From Candidatus Aegiribacteria sp. MLS_C (GTDB lineage Bacteria; Fermentibacterota; Fermentibacteria; Fermentibacterales; JCC-6), in the NCBI GenBank assembly GCA_002030045.1, contig LQBI01000035.1, positions 1 to 64,000 on the forward strand: a stretch of DNA of 64,000 nucleotides, written 5' to 3'. The translations under genes and the position numbers were made by a program. Positions within the stretch are counted from its first letter, which is position 1. Every line of letters starts with the position of its first letter. Positions 27,759 through 37,291 of this stretch are shown here, piece after piece. The notes beneath the pieces were generated by a model that was not told where the DNA came from, did not search any database, and was given only the letters and a program-made list of their open reading frames with translations.

Positions 27759-28285
27759 TGGAAGCCGGTGAACTCGAGCTTCTGATACCGGCCGGCGAGA
27801 TAGAGAGAGGGGTAAGGGAGCTGGGATCCCGTCTCACGAAGATCTACCGCGGGAAGCAGGTTGTAGTTATCCCCCTCCTCAAGGGCGGTTTCATGTTCGC
27901 TTCGGACCTTATCAGGTGCATGGACCTTGACCTGCAGATCGAATTCCTGGGTGCCGCCAGCTACGGCGAGCAGACGAGGTCTTCGGGCGAGGTCCGTCTC
28001 ACCCTGGACACGACCATGCCCCTGAAGGACAGGGATGTCCTTCTGGTGGAAGATATCGTAGACACCGGACTTACCCTGGCGTATATTCAAAAATTGATCA
28101 GATCACGGGAACCGGCCTCTCTGCGCACCGTGGTCCTCCTTGACAAGACGGCGAGGAGGAAGGTGGACGTAGAGGTTGACGAAGCTGTTTTCGACATTCC
28201 CGACAGGTTCGTCTTCGGTTACGGGCTGGACAGCCCCGGGGGCTTCCACAGGAACCTGTCCGACATAGTCACCATCAGGGAATGA
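27758..28285 (+). CDS. hpt: Hypoxanthine phosphoribosyltransferase
   Basis: The 175-residue type I phosphoribosyltransferase has the PRPP loop VLLVEDIVDTGLTL near 90-103, LKGGFMFASDLI and the flexible loop EFLGAASYGEQT. It salvages hypoxanthine and guanine to IMP and GMP. The GTG start shares a base with the tilS stop. The tilS-hpt-ftsH order is widely conserved in bacteria. Confidence 0.95.
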   Translation: MEAGELELLIPAGEIERGVRELGSRLTKIYRGKQVVVIPLLKGGFMFASDLIRCMDLDLQIEFLGAASYGEQTRSSGEVRLTLDTTMPLKDRDVLLVEDIVDTGLTLAYIQKLIRSREPASLRTVVLLDKTARRKVDVEVDEAVFDIPDRFVFGYGLDSPGGFHRNLSDIVTIRE

Positions 28286-28301
28286 ACGTCCCGGGAGTCA
28301 A

Positions 28302-30335
28302 ATGAGCAATAACAAGAACAGACCCGAGGGCGAGCCGCCGGTCCAGCCCTTCGCTACCGGCTGCACCGTGAGGACCATGACCATGTGGCTGCTGATGGCG
28401 CTGATCGCCTTCACGGTGTTCCAGCTCTTCGGATCGGGGTCCGAAAGACTTAAGATACCCTATTCCGGATCTTCCGGTCTGATAGACTACATAAGCCGTG
28501 ACAGGGTGAACTCCGTCGTGATCCATACCGGAGGATCCATCGAGGGGGAGTTCGTCACACCCGTCACGAAGGACGGGGTGGAATACACGGAGTTCACCAG
28601 TTTCATCCCCTTCGAGAACACAGGGGTGCTTGATTCCCTGGCAGCCCACGACGTGCTGGTCACCGCAGAGCCTCCCAATGAACTCCTGGCCCAGATACTG
28701 TCCTTCATCCCCTTCCTGCTGCTCATAGGTTTCTTCATCTACTTCATGAGGAGGGCCGGTGGCGGCGGCAGGGCATTCTCCTTCGGCAAGAGCAGGGCCA
28801 GGCTCTTCGCGGCGGACAAGCCTCGGGTGACCTTCGAGGACGTGGCCGGTGTCGAGGAAGCCAAGTCAGAGCTAATGGAGGTCATCGAGTTCCTCAAGAA
28901 ACCCGAGAAATTCAGGAGGCTGGGAGGCAAGGTCCCCAAAGGTGTCCTCCTCGTGGGAAGCCCGGGGACGGGCAAGACCCTTCTGGCCAAGGCAGTGGCG
29001 GGCGAGGCCAAGGTGCCCTTCTTCTCCATGAGCGGTTCCGATTTCGTGGAGATGTTCGTAGGTGTGGGCGCCAGCAGGGTAAGGGACCTCTTCGAACAGG
29101 GCAAGACCAAGGCTCCGTGCATCATCTTCATAGACGAGATCGACGCAGTCGGACGCCACCGGGGAGCAGGTCTCGGCGGTGGTCACGACGAGAGGGAACA
29201 GACGCTGAACGCTCTGCTCGTTGAGATGGACGGATTCGAGGAGAACGCCGGGGTCATAGTGATGGCGGCCACCAACAGGCCGGACGTGCTGGACCCGGCG
29301 CTTCTAAGGCCCGGCCGCTTCGACCGAAGGATAGTGGTCAGCATGCCTGACGTGAAGGGAAGAGAAGAAATACTGAGGGTTCACACCAGGAGGATGCCCG
29401 TTGCAGAGACGGTGGACCTGGAAAAGGTCGCCAGGGGTACTCCGGGCTTCAGCGGCGCGGACCTGGAGAGTCTGGCCAACGAGGCCGCGCTGAGGGCTGC
29501 AAGGAGGGGTGCCGGGAAGGTTGAGCAGGAGGACTTCGACTACGGCATCGACAGGATAATGCTGGGCCTCGAGCGTAAGAACGTGGCCATCAGTCCCGAT
29601 CAGAAGAAATGCACCGCCTACCATGAGAGCGGCCATGCGGTGGTGGGCATATTCGTTCCGGAATCGGACCCGCTGCACAAGGTTACCATAGTGCCCAGGG
29701 GCATGGCCATGGGCCTCACCAGCTTCCTGCCCTCCGACGACAGGTACAGCTACACCAGCAGGAAGCTGAACAGCATGCTGGCGATGCTGCTGGGAGGAAG
29801 GGCATCGGAGGTGCTCTTCCTTGATACCCTTAGTACCGGTGCGGGCAACGACCTGGAGAAAGCCAGCGAGCTTGCAAGGAGGATGGTGTGCGAATGGGGC
29901 ATGAGCGAAGAGCTGGGCCCGGTGACACATTCGGAGTCGAACGAGACAATCTTCCTCGGACGTGAGTTCAACAGGACCAGGGACTACAGCGAACATACCG
30001 CAAGGGTGATAGACGCGGAGATAAAGAGGATAGTCGAGGAGGCATACAGCCGGGCCATCGACATCCTCAGCGCCAACAGGGACATCGTCGAGAGGATAGC
30101 CGATCAGCTCCTGGAGAAGGAGACGATCTCCAGCAGCGAGATAAAGGCCATCTTCCGCGAGCTTAGACCGGACCTGGATTCCCTGCCCTCACTGGGCAGT
30201 CTGCTGGATGGTACGGTAGCTGTTCCGGAGGAGGCCGAGGTCAATGAGGACGGGGAAGTCGGGGATAAAGATGGATCTGAAGAAGATAGAGATGGGAGTC
30301 AGGCTGATACTGGAGGGAGTGGGGGAGGATCCTGA
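28302..30335 (+). CDS. ftsH: ATP-dependent zinc metalloprotease FtsH
   Basis: This 677-residue membrane AAA protease has helix 1 near 26-44, a periplasmic domain and helix 2 near 130-149. The Walker [14 protein letters not shown] is near 218, the Walker [13 protein letters not shown] near 275 and the zinc site HESGH near 441, with the third ligand region [12 protein letters not shown] near 508. It forms a hexamer that degrades membrane and soluble proteins. The last 40 residues are an acidic Gly/Ser tail ([20 protein letters not shown]), and its coding DNA also encodes the start of folE. Confidence 0.97.
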   Translation: MSNNKNRPEGEPPVQPFATGCTVRTMTMWLLMALIAFTVFQLFGSGSERLKIPYSGSSGLIDYISRDRVNSVVIHTGGSIEGEFVTPVTKDGVEYTEFTSFIPFENTGVLDSLAAHDVLVTAEPPNELLAQILSFIPFLLLIGFFIYFMRRAGGGGRAFSFGKSRARLFAADKPRVTFEDVAGVEEAKSELMEVIEFLKKPEKFRRLGGKVPKGVLLVGSPGTGKTLLAKAVAGEAKVPFFSMSGSDFVEMFVGVGASRVRDLFEQGKTKAPCIIFIDEIDAVGRHRGAGLGGGHDEREQTLNALLVEMDGFEENAGVIVMAATNRPDVLDPALLRPGRFDRRIVVSMPDVKGREEILRVHTRRMPVAETVDLEKVARGTPGFSGADLESLANEAALRAARRGAGKVEQEDFDYGIDRIMLGLERKNVAISPDQKKCTAYHESGHAVVGIFVPESDPLHKVTIVPRGMAMGLTSFLPSDDRYSYTSRKLNSMLAMLLGGRASEVLFLDTLSTGAGNDLEKASELARRMVCEWGMSEELGPVTHSESNETIFLGREFNRTRDYSEHTARVIDAEIKRIVEEAYSRAIDILSANRDIVERIADQLLEKETISSSEIKAIFRELRPDLDSLPSLGSLLDGTVAVPEEAEVNEDGEVGDKDGSEEDRDGSQADTGGSGGGS

Positions 30336-30840
30336 AAGGGAGGGACTCCGCGATACTCCCGTCAGGGTAGCCGGTTCGATGGCCGAGCTGTGCAGGGGAC
30401 TTGACTCCGGCGCGATGAAGACCCTCACCACGATGTCCTGCAAGGGACAGAACGAGATGATCATAGTGAAGGACATCAGTTTCTCGTCCCTCTGCGAACA
30501 CCATCTCCTTCCGTACATAGGAAGATGCGACGTGGTCTACCTGCCTGCCAATGACAGGATCGCGGGCCTTAGTTCCATAGTGGAGACCGTCGAGACGATG
30601 GCGGCGAGACCTACGATCCAGGAGCGTCTCACCACCGAGATCGCCGAGAGGCTCATGGGGGAACTCTCAGCCAAGGGAGTGATGGTGGTGATGGAAGCCG
30701 AGCACATGTGCCTCGCGATGAGGGGCGTGAAGAAGAGGGACTCCAGGATCGTCACCTCGGCGATGAGGGGATACCTGAAACGTCTGGAAACGAGGACCGA
30801 GGCTCTGTCGCTCATAGGAAGAGCCATCAGGGTCACCTGA
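30271..30840 (+). CDS. folE: GTP cyclohydrolase I FolE
   Basis: The 189-residue protein (from ATG 30271) has the zinc site SLCEHHLLPYIGR near 74 and EAEHMCLAMRGVKK near 140, plus the GTP-binding and tunnel motifs. It makes dihydroneopterin triphosphate, the first step to folate. An in-frame ATG at 30244 is possible, but GGGGA and homology in [14 protein letters not shown] favour 30271. The gene begins 65 nt inside ftsH in another frame, and its stop shares a base with the folP start. Confidence 0.95.
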   Translation: MDLKKIEMGVRLILEGVGEDPEREGLRDTPVRVAGSMAELCRGLDSGAMKTLTTMSCKGQNEMIIVKDISFSSLCEHHLLPYIGRCDVVYLPANDRIAGLSSIVETVETMAARPTIQERLTTEIAERLMGELSAKGVMVVMEAEHMCLAMRGVKKRDSRIVTSAMRGYLKRLETRTEALSLIGRAIRVT

Positions 30841-32033
30841 TGGGGATTCGACCTCTCCATATCAGGAACGAGGCGCACTGGCTCAGGGAACTGGATCTGC
30901 TGGACGCTGATCCGGTCACCTGGGAAAGGCTCAGGAACAAGAGCAGCATAAGTACCTTCGTCACCGGTCCTCTTCCGCCGGTGGCCGCCAGCATACTCAA
31001 GCAGTGCATGCTCTCAGGCGGTGCCGATGCCATTGTATCCAGGAAGGCCATATCCTGCAGGACCGACTCCACCAGGGCCATACTTGTGGGTACTCCCAAG
31101 CAGCTGTTCAGGGGCTGTACCTCCCTGGACGGGCAACCTTTCGGGCTTACGGCGCTGGCGGACGAGATCAGGAGTGCGCTTGAACATCCTCCGGAACTCC
31201 AGGCCACCATGCCGGCCGGAAGAGGGATGCTGGACTTCGGCTCCGGCCCGCTGGTAATGGGAATACTTAACATCACTCCGGACTCCTTCAGTGACGGCGG
31301 ACTATATCTCGACAGGAACGATGCTGTCGAGCACGGCTGCCGAATGGCCCTGCAGGGTGCGGACATCGTGGACGTGGGTGCGGAATCAACCCGTCCCGGA
31401 TCTCTGCCGGTGCCTCCGCTGGAACAGATCGAAAGAATGGTCCCGGTGATCGAGGCCCTGTCTGAAAGAGCAGATGCCATCATATCTGTTGATACCACCA
31501 GCGCGGAGGTTGCGGAGGCAGCCATTGGCGCGGGAGCCGAAATGATAAACGACGTTTCGGCCCTCTCCGATCCTGGAATGGCCCCACTGGCCGCCAGGGC
31601 CGGGGTACCCCTGGTCCTGATGCACATGCAGGGCAATCCGAAGACCATGCAGGAAAGGCCCATGTACGATGATGTGATACAGGAAGTCTACACCTTCCTG
31701 GAGCAGAAGGTACGGGAAGCTGTCTTGCTGGGAGTTCCAGAGGGAAGGATAATAATCGATCCCGGGATCGGTTTCGGCAAGAGGCTGGAGGACAATCTCC
31801 TGCTGATCTCCAGGATAGCCGAGTTCAGGTGGATCGGGTGCAGGGTCATGCTCGGTCATTCAAGGAAGAGTTTCCTAGGTGAGCTCACGGGCATACAGGA
31901 GCCTTTCATGAGGGAAACTGGTACTCACGCGGTCACGGCACTATCTTCAGGCAGTGTTGATATCTTCAGGGTCCACGACGTGGAGGGGACCAGGCAGGTA
32001 TTGAAGGTGAGCCGGAAGCTGGGGTTCGAATAA
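30840..32033 (+). CDS. folP: Dihydropteroate synthase FolP with N-terminal extension
   Basis: The 397-residue protein carries the DHPS TIM barrel from about residue 137: MGILNITPDSFSDGG, GADIVDVGAESTRPGS, INDVSALSD, VLMHMQGNPKTMQ, IIIDPGIGFGK and MLGHSRKSF. It joins p-aminobenzoate to the pterin. About 135 residues precede the barrel, much longer than the usual 280-residue enzyme; such extensions occur in some lineages and their role is unclear. Start and stop each share one base with neighbouring genes. Confidence 0.94.
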   Translation: MGIRPLHIRNEAHWLRELDLLDADPVTWERLRNKSSISTFVTGPLPPVAASILKQCMLSGGADAIVSRKAISCRTDSTRAILVGTPKQLFRGCTSLDGQPFGLTALADEIRSALEHPPELQATMPAGRGMLDFGSGPLVMGILNITPDSFSDGGLYLDRNDAVEHGCRMALQGADIVDVGAESTRPGSLPVPPLEQIERMVPVIEALSERADAIISVDTTSAEVAEAAIGAGAEMINDVSALSDPGMAPLAARAGVPLVLMHMQGNPKTMQERPMYDDVIQEVYTFLEQKVREAVLLGVPEGRIIIDPGIGFGKRLEDNLLLISRIAEFRWIGCRVMLGHSRKSFLGELTGIQEPFMRETGTHAVTALSSGSVDIFRVHDVEGTRQVLKVSRKLGFE

Positions 32034-32845
32034 TGCTGATACAGCCTCTGGGCCATTCCGTTCTAAGCTGGTTCTGGCTGGCGCAGCTGCTCAACATATT
32101 CATCATCGCCTTTGCCATCAGGATGCTGCTCAAGTACATCTGGAGGACGCCGGCCATGCCCGTCATAGGTACCTTCCTGCTGGTCATCCTCGTAGGGAAT
32201 GCCCTCGGTCAGCTGGGTTTCTACACATTCGGATATCTGCTCTCCAACCTGACCCCCATACTGTTCGTGTCGGTCGTGGTGATCTTCCATGAGGAGATAA
32301 AGGACCTTCTGGGAACGCTGGGCCGTAACATACGGCGTTATATAGGCCATCGCGACATGATAGAGAAGAGCGAGATAGAATCACTGGTGGAGTGCTGCAT
32401 ACTGCTCAGGAAACTGCATCTGGGTGGGCTCTTCGTAGTGGAGCGTGATGAGTCCCTGGAGAACGTCTACGGCGACCCCGTGATGCTGGACAAGCTGGAA
32501 CTCGATCCACCTCTGGTGGCGTCCATACTTCAGCCGCCCGGACCACTGCACGACGGCGCGGTGATAATAAGCAACGGAAAAATCGTAGGCGCCAGGGCCA
32601 TCCTCCCCCTTTCAAGGAAGACCTTCTTCGGGCGGTCGAGGGCCAACAGGCCCAGTGCGGCCCTTGGCACCCGTCACAGAGCGGCCATAGGTATCACCGA
32701 GGTTTCGGACGCCATCGCTGTTGTCGTCAGCGAGGAGACCGGTAACTTCAGCATTTCACATAACGGCATACTCGAGGAGAACGTAGGCCTGGAAGAACTC
32801 GGCGACCGTCTCATGGAACTCACCTCAGAGGGCAAGGAGAGCTAG
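32033..32845 (+). CDS. cdaA: Diadenylate cyclase CdaA
   Basis: The 270-residue protein has three predicted helices in its first 95 residues and a DAC domain. The DAC domain contains PPGPLHDGAVII near 168 (DGA motif) and LGTRHRAAIGI near 212 (RHR motif). It condenses two ATP to c-di-AMP at the membrane. Placement after folP, as in several phyla, supports the CdaA class rather than DisA. No CdaR partner follows; instead the next gene is prenyl-synthase-like. Confidence 0.95.
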   Translation: MLIQPLGHSVLSWFWLAQLLNIFIIAFAIRMLLKYIWRTPAMPVIGTFLLVILVGNALGQLGFYTFGYLLSNLTPILFVSVVVIFHEEIKDLLGTLGRNIRRYIGHRDMIEKSEIESLVECCILLRKLHLGGLFVVERDESLENVYGDPVMLDKLELDPPLVASILQPPGPLHDGAVIISNGKIVGARAILPLSRKTFFGRSRANRPSAALGTRHRAAIGITEVSDAIAVVVSEETGNFSISHNGILEENVGLEELGDRLMELTSEGKES

Positions 32846-33625
32846 TTGCTGGACGAACTCAAAAATGCCCTTCTTGAAGAGGTATCGAAGGCGATAGACG
32901 GATCATCCGAGGGAATTCCCTCCCGATTCAGGCAGTATCTCCACAGGACCGTCGATCATGACTGTTTCCTCGAACTGAGCCTTCTGGCATGCGCTTCCTC
33001 GCTCTGGTGCGGCGGAAACCCCGTGACGGGCATGCCCGCCGCCGTGGGGGCACTGCTGCTTAGGGCAGGAATAACGGCTCATCTGGGCACCTGCGGTATA
33101 CCATCGGGACTGGAGGCGCCCGGCAGGGAGAACAGTGAAGATGTGACGGCTGCCATACTCGCAGGTGATGCTCTGATGGCGCTCTCCATGGAATATCTTG
33201 CAGGCAGCTGCGGAAGGCATTCGGCAAGGCTCGTTGCGGAAGCGGTGAAGGCCATGGGCGCCAGGGGTATGCTGGCAGGTCTCTCCCTGGCAGTTGACAG
33301 ACGCGACGGGATCAATTCCGAAGCGCCTGACGGCAGGGCTGATTTTGAACTCTACAGCGGTCAGCTGGCCAGGTTCGCAACTCATGGCGGGGCGCTTCTT
33401 GCAGGAGCATCCGGAATCCTGCTGGACGATGCCGCCCAGATAGGGCTGCTTGCCGGAAGGGCCAGGTTCCTGTCGTCGATGTCGGAGAGAGAAACCTATT
33501 GGTCCGGCAGGAACACGGCCACCTTCCAGGCCAGGACGCTGATGGAACAGGCCCAGTCACTTGTCGGCAGCAGGGGCGACTCCACCCTCTTCACCTCCCT
33601 CATGTACCTCTCCGACTTCTTTTAG
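32846..33625 (+). CDS. Degenerate isoprenyl-synthase-like protein
   Basis: The 259-residue all-helical protein resembles polyprenyl diphosphate synthases in outline: a helix with ENSEDVTAAILAGDALMA, then GMLAGLSLAVD, and SGILLDDAAQIGLLAG near 190 at the position of the second Asp-rich motif. The catalytic DDxxD pairs are missing, so prenyl transfer is unlikely. TTG 32846 follows the cdaA stop immediately. I infer a non-enzymatic or altered-substrate role linked to the cdaA operon. The fold assignment rests on pattern only. Confidence 0.5.
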   Translation: MLDELKNALLEEVSKAIDGSSEGIPSRFRQYLHRTVDHDCFLELSLLACASSLWCGGNPVTGMPAAVGALLLRAGITAHLGTCGIPSGLEAPGRENSEDVTAAILAGDALMALSMEYLAGSCGRHSARLVAEAVKAMGARGMLAGLSLAVDRRDGINSEAPDGRADFELYSGQLARFATHGGALLAGASGILLDDAAQIGLLAGRARFLSSMSERETYWSGRNTATFQARTLMEQAQSLVGSRGDSTLFTSLMYLSDFF

Positions 33626-33632
33626 AAAGGAT

Positions 33633-33660
33633 TCAGGGACGGACCTAATTTCATCAAGTT
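33633..33660 (+). repeat. Left 28-bp inverted repeat of the transposase element
   Basis: TCAGGGACGGACC...CATCAAGTT; an exact reverse complement is at 34831-34858. It begins eight bases after the stop of the upstream gene. Confidence 0.95.
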
Positions 33661-33694
33661 ATTCAGCGGACGTTGTGATCGATGTGCAAGAATC

Positions 33695-34720
33695 TCAGTT
33701 ATACAGCCTGTTTGAAAGCTCTTCGATGACAGAATGATAATCACTCCTTGTCGAATACCTCAAAGCTGATTGGCGGACTGCTTCGGGAGTGACACCTAGC
33801 AATTTTGCACAATCAGACAGCTTTATACCAATCAGATTAAGCAGAGCATAAGATGCACATTCTCTTGCCTGTTTGACTGCTTTTACCCGTGAGCCAGAAG
33901 AGAGCATCTCGTATGGGATTCCCCATTCTTTGGACACGAAACCCAGAATTGCTTCTATCAATTCGTGCTGTTTGCTGCGGTTCCTGAGATGGCCATTGTT
34001 CTGATGCTGAATTATCCTGTAGATCCTTTCAGCAAAATTCCTTTCGCCCAGAATTCGAAACTGCGCGTGGGATTCCATCCCTCCTTTTCCATTATGCTCG
34101 ATTGTCTGAATACCGTGGTTTCCCAACGCGAAATTTCCGTTTTCCAGCATTTGATCGTTCTGATAGTACTCTTCAAGCCGCATGAAGGAGTTATAAGCAA
34201 CCAGCTGGGAAGCTTCATCGCTGCCAAACTCGGATAGAACCCTTTTCCTGTCCTGCCATGGGTATTTACCGGGTCTTGCAATCTCTATATGGCTGGTCCA
34301 TGGATAAGAATCCAGGCAGTTAACAGACCTGACCATGTTCGCTTTGACAGGATTCAAATGAATATACTTCACTAGCTTATGCATATAGCCCTCTGATTGA
34401 ACTAGTATTGAACGGTATCGGTTCTGGAAGAGATATCCTGTTCTGGAGTATTTTTTGTTAAAATGAACCGCATGGCCGGTAAGGAGTTTCTGCATGAATT
34501 TGCTGAGAGGAATATCATTCGTAATTGCAAGGATGTGTATGTGATTCGGCATTATGCACCATGCTATAACACTAACGCCAGTTTCGAGAACACAGTTACC
34601 CAGTCTATCAGCAAATGATTCTTTGTCTTGTTCAGAACGGAATATTACACTTTTCTCAATGCCTCTGGCCATCACGTGATGCAGAGCGTTTTTCCAGTCT
34701 ATACGGTGTATTCTTGGCAT
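33695..34720 (-). CDS. REP-associated tyrosine transposase (IS200-like Y1)
   Basis: The 341-residue protein starts MPRIHRIDW, typical of the TnpA-REP family. It has the HUH metal motif MPNHIHILA near 67 and a catalytic-Tyr helix YMHKLVKYIHLNPVKANMV near 114. The family cuts and joins single-stranded DNA at palindromes. A C-terminal DnaA-like helix-turn-helix (SDCAKLLGVTPEAVRQSA) probably binds DNA. I chose ATG 34720 over the 34813 extension because of family homology and an upstream GGAGG. Codon use is AT-rich, unlike its neighbours. Confidence 0.93.
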   Translation of the reverse strand: MPRIHRIDWKNALHHVMARGIEKSVIFRSEQDKESFADRLGNCVLETGVSVIAWCIMPNHIHILAITNDIPLSKFMQKLLTGHAVHFNKKYSRTGYLFQNRYRSILVQSEGYMHKLVKYIHLNPVKANMVRSVNCLDSYPWTSHIEIARPGKYPWQDRKRVLSEFGSDEASQLVAYNSFMRLEEYYQNDQMLENGNFALGNHGIQTIEHNGKGGMESHAQFRILGERNFAERIYRIIQHQNNGHLRNRSKQHELIEAILGFVSKEWGIPYEMLSSGSRVKAVKQARECASYALLNLIGIKLSDCAKLLGVTPEAVRQSALRYSTRSDYHSVIEELSNRLYN

Positions 34721-34830
34721 GGTAATATCATTTTCCTCCGAATCAGGAGTTTTGTCAACCCCTTTGAAATGAATTTGATATTGCTGCATAAGAAAACCAT
34801 GAATAGCATCCATACAGGCAGGTTGTCAGT

Positions 34831-34882
34831 AACTTGATGAAATTAGGTCCGTCCCTGATTCTTTAGGTCCGTCCCTGATTCT
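34831..34882 (-). repeat. Right 28-bp inverted repeat plus 20-bp tandem direct repeat
   Basis: The inverted repeat occupies 34831-34858. TTAGGTCCGTCCCTGATTCT then occurs twice head to tail at 34843-34862 and 34863-34882, ending at the last bases before the priA stop. The extra copy suggests slippage or a second insertion event. Confidence 0.95.
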
Positions 34883-37291
34883 TCAAAGGAGGTTGTGGGG
34901 GTCGATGTCGATGTCCAGGCGGACACCGCCGGAGGAGATCTTCTCGTGTCTTTCCCGAAGCAGCCCGGCGAGACGGCCCAGCTTTTGTCTTGAAGCCGAG
35001 CGTGCGATCGCATTCCATCGCCATCTACGGTTGATCCTGGGGAACGCGGCCTCCGCTGGTTCCGAAAGCATTACACCGTCCATCTCCATTCCATTCAGGG
35101 CCTTCTCCGCCGCTCGCTGGACCCTCTTTGCGTCGAGCCCGCTCCAAACGAACCTCACCAGGTGGCCGAATGGAGGGTAACCGAACGTTTTCCTGGCCCT
35201 GCTCTCCATCTCCCAGAAAGCCCTGAAGTCGTGCTCGGATGCCGCTTTTATGACAGGGTTCCTTACATCGTAGGCCTGTATCAGGACCTCTCCCGGGAGT
35301 CTTCCCCGTCCGGAGCGCCCGGCCACCTGCAGGATCAACTGGAAGGTTCTCTCGGCGGCGCGGAAGTCCGGGAACGCAAGCCCCATGTCCGCCGCCACGA
35401 CGCCCACGAATGTGACGCTGGGAAAATCGTGGCCCTTCGCCACCATCTGAGTACCCAGCAGAACGTCCCCGTCACCCGAGGCGAATGCACTGAGGATTCG
35501 CCAGTGAGCGTCCTTCCCCCTGGTGGTGTCCGCGTCCATCCTCATCACTGAGAGTCCGGGAATGGAGCTCTTCAGCGTTTCCTCGACCTTCTGAATGCCG
35601 GGTCCCATATGCGAGAACTCGTTGAAGCCGCATTCCGGACAGGTCCGCATGGCCGGCTTCCAGAATGAGCAGTAATGGCACCTGAGCACCCGTCCCTTCC
35701 TGTGGTATGTCAGAGTGACGCCGCAGTTGGGGCATTCCTCACGGTGTCCGCAGTTCCTGCACATCTGGGTGGGTGAGAAACCCCTGCGGTTGATCAGGAC
35801 TATGCTCTGCTCACTGCGCTTCCTTCGCACCTCGATGGAGTCCAGGAGTTCACTAGAGAGGATGATGTCACTTTCACGGTCCTGCTCAACTATCCTCGTT
35901 ACGGGCAGCGGTATTCCGTCAACCCTGTCCGGAAGCTCCAGAAGACGGTACCGGCCCCCCATCGCGTTACCGTAGGACTCCATGGAAGGGCTGGCCGAAC
36001 CCAGCAGGACCGGGACCCCGGCGATCCTGCCCCTCAGGACGGCCAGGTCCCTTCCGTTGTAGTGCGGAAGCTCGTCCTGCTTGTAGCTGGAGTCGTGCTC
36101 CTCGTCAACGATTATCATGCCCAGATCCCTGAGGGGAGCGAACACCGCGCTCCTGGGTCCGATGGCTATCCGTCTCCTGCCGGACCTGATGAGGTTCCAG
36201 CTGTCCAGCCGTTCACCGGGACTCATGCCGCTGTGCAGCACCGCGACCTGTCCCGGGAACCTCCGGCTGAAACGGGATACCGTCAGAGGGGTGAGGGATA
36301 TCTCCGGGACCATTACGAGCGCCGAGAGGTCATTCGAGAGCACCTTCTCTATGAGCCTCAGGTAGACCTCCGTCTTGCCGCTGCCGGTGACTCCGTGGAG
36401 CAGAAAGACACCGCGCCGGTCAAGCGTACCGCTGACACCGGCGATAGCCTCCAGCTGGGCTCCGTTCAGTTCGATGCCGCCCCGGGCATCCCCCATATCT
36501 CCGGCAAGCCGGGGTTCGCGATACCTTCGGCGCCTGCTCTCCCTGACCAGTCCCTTCCGTACGAGGGCATCCAGGGACGCTGCCGGGGCTCCCGAAGAAC
36601 GAAGCAGGGAAGACCTGTCCACGGGACCCTCCCTGGTGGCCAGCTGAAGCAGTAGCTCGGCCTGCCTCGGGGCCGCGGCTTTCAGGGACTGAGCCCTGCG
36701 TACCAGCACATCGGCCTCCATGGCAGGTTCGACGATCCTCTCGGTAACCGGTCTGGGACCCGAGACTGAACGCCAGTATACGGTCAGGATCCCGGACTTT
36801 TCCAGGGAGGCAAGTGCTTTCTCCAGGGGATAGTTGCTGTCCAGGCTGTCCCGGAGGACAGAGACGCCGACGGTCCCGGCGGAGGGCAGCAGGGGGCTGA
36901 GAGGATGGGAGGGATCGAGGTCCCCGATCAGCTCCACCACTCTCTCCACCCTGCCGGAGATCCCGGGCGGGTGTGCCGCCGCCATCATCATTCCTGGAGG
37001 GGCGCAGTAGTATTCGGCGGCCCATCGTACCATCCGCATCACATCGGGAGGCAGGAGGGGGGCCGAATCGAGACGTTCCAGGACCTCCCTTATCTCCATT
37101 CCCACGGCGGGAACCGGGGCTTCCTCCTTCCAGACATAACCGACCAGCCTGTCGCTGCCGAAGGGTACGGCCACCCTGCAGCCCGCCATGTCGCCGCCGC
37201 ACATTCCTGCCGGTATGGAATAAGTGAAGGTCTGCCACAGGGGACGGTTCAGTGCAACCTCAACCAGCCTGCCTTCGGGTTTGTCCTTCAA
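34883..37291 (-). CDS. priA: Primosomal protein N' (replication restart helicase PriA)
   Basis: The 802-residue superfamily 2 helicase has a DNA-binding N-terminal part, Walker A GVTGSGKTEVYLRL near 299, DEEHDSSYKQDE near 400 and two zinc sites between about 516 and 560 (CRNCGHREECPNCG, CHYC, CPECG). It reloads the replisome at stalled forks. TTG 37291 overlaps the upstream amidohydrolase stop by 4 nt. Its stop is next to the transposase element's repeats. Confidence 0.95.
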   Translation of the reverse strand: MKDKPEGRLVEVALNRPLWQTFTYSIPAGMCGGDMAGCRVAVPFGSDRLVGYVWKEEAPVPAVGMEIREVLERLDSAPLLPPDVMRMVRWAAEYYCAPPGMMMAAAHPPGISGRVERVVELIGDLDPSHPLSPLLPSAGTVGVSVLRDSLDSNYPLEKALASLEKSGILTVYWRSVSGPRPVTERIVEPAMEADVLVRRAQSLKAAAPRQAELLLQLATREGPVDRSSLLRSSGAPAASLDALVRKGLVRESRRRRYREPRLAGDMGDARGGIELNGAQLEAIAGVSGTLDRRGVFLLHGVTGSGKTEVYLRLIEKVLSNDLSALVMVPEISLTPLTVSRFSRRFPGQVAVLHSGMSPGERLDSWNLIRSGRRRIAIGPRSAVFAPLRDLGMIIVDEEHDSSYKQDELPHYNGRDLAVLRGRIAGVPVLLGSASPSMESYGNAMGGRYRLLELPDRVDGIPLPVTRIVEQDRESDIILSSELLDSIEVRRKRSEQSIVLINRRGFSPTQMCRNCGHREECPNCGVTLTYHRKGRVLRCHYCSFWKPAMRTCPECGFNEFSHMGPGIQKVEETLKSSIPGLSVMRMDADTTRGKDAHWRILSAFASGDGDVLLGTQMVAKGHDFPSVTFVGVVAADMGLAFPDFRAAERTFQLILQVAGRSGRGRLPGEVLIQAYDVRNPVIKAASEHDFRAFWEMESRARKTFGYPPFGHLVRFVWSGLDAKRVQRAAEKALNGMEMDGVMLSEPAEAAFPRINRRWRWNAIARSASRQKLGRLAGLLRERHEKISSGGVRLDIDIDPHNLL

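Larger units (their letters stand above)
33633..34882. mobile_element. REP-associated transposase element with perfect terminal inverted repeats
   Basis: A 28-bp sequence starting TCAGGGACGGACC and ending CATCAAGTT lies at 33633-33660 and is repeated inverted without mismatch at 34831-34858. It frames a single Y1 transposase gene. A 20-bp direct repeat at the right end (34843-34862 and 34863-34882) duplicates the outer half. The internal DNA is visibly more AT-rich than its surroundings, which suggests recent transfer. It lies between the prenyl-synthase-like gene and priA and interrupts neither. Confidence 0.85.
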
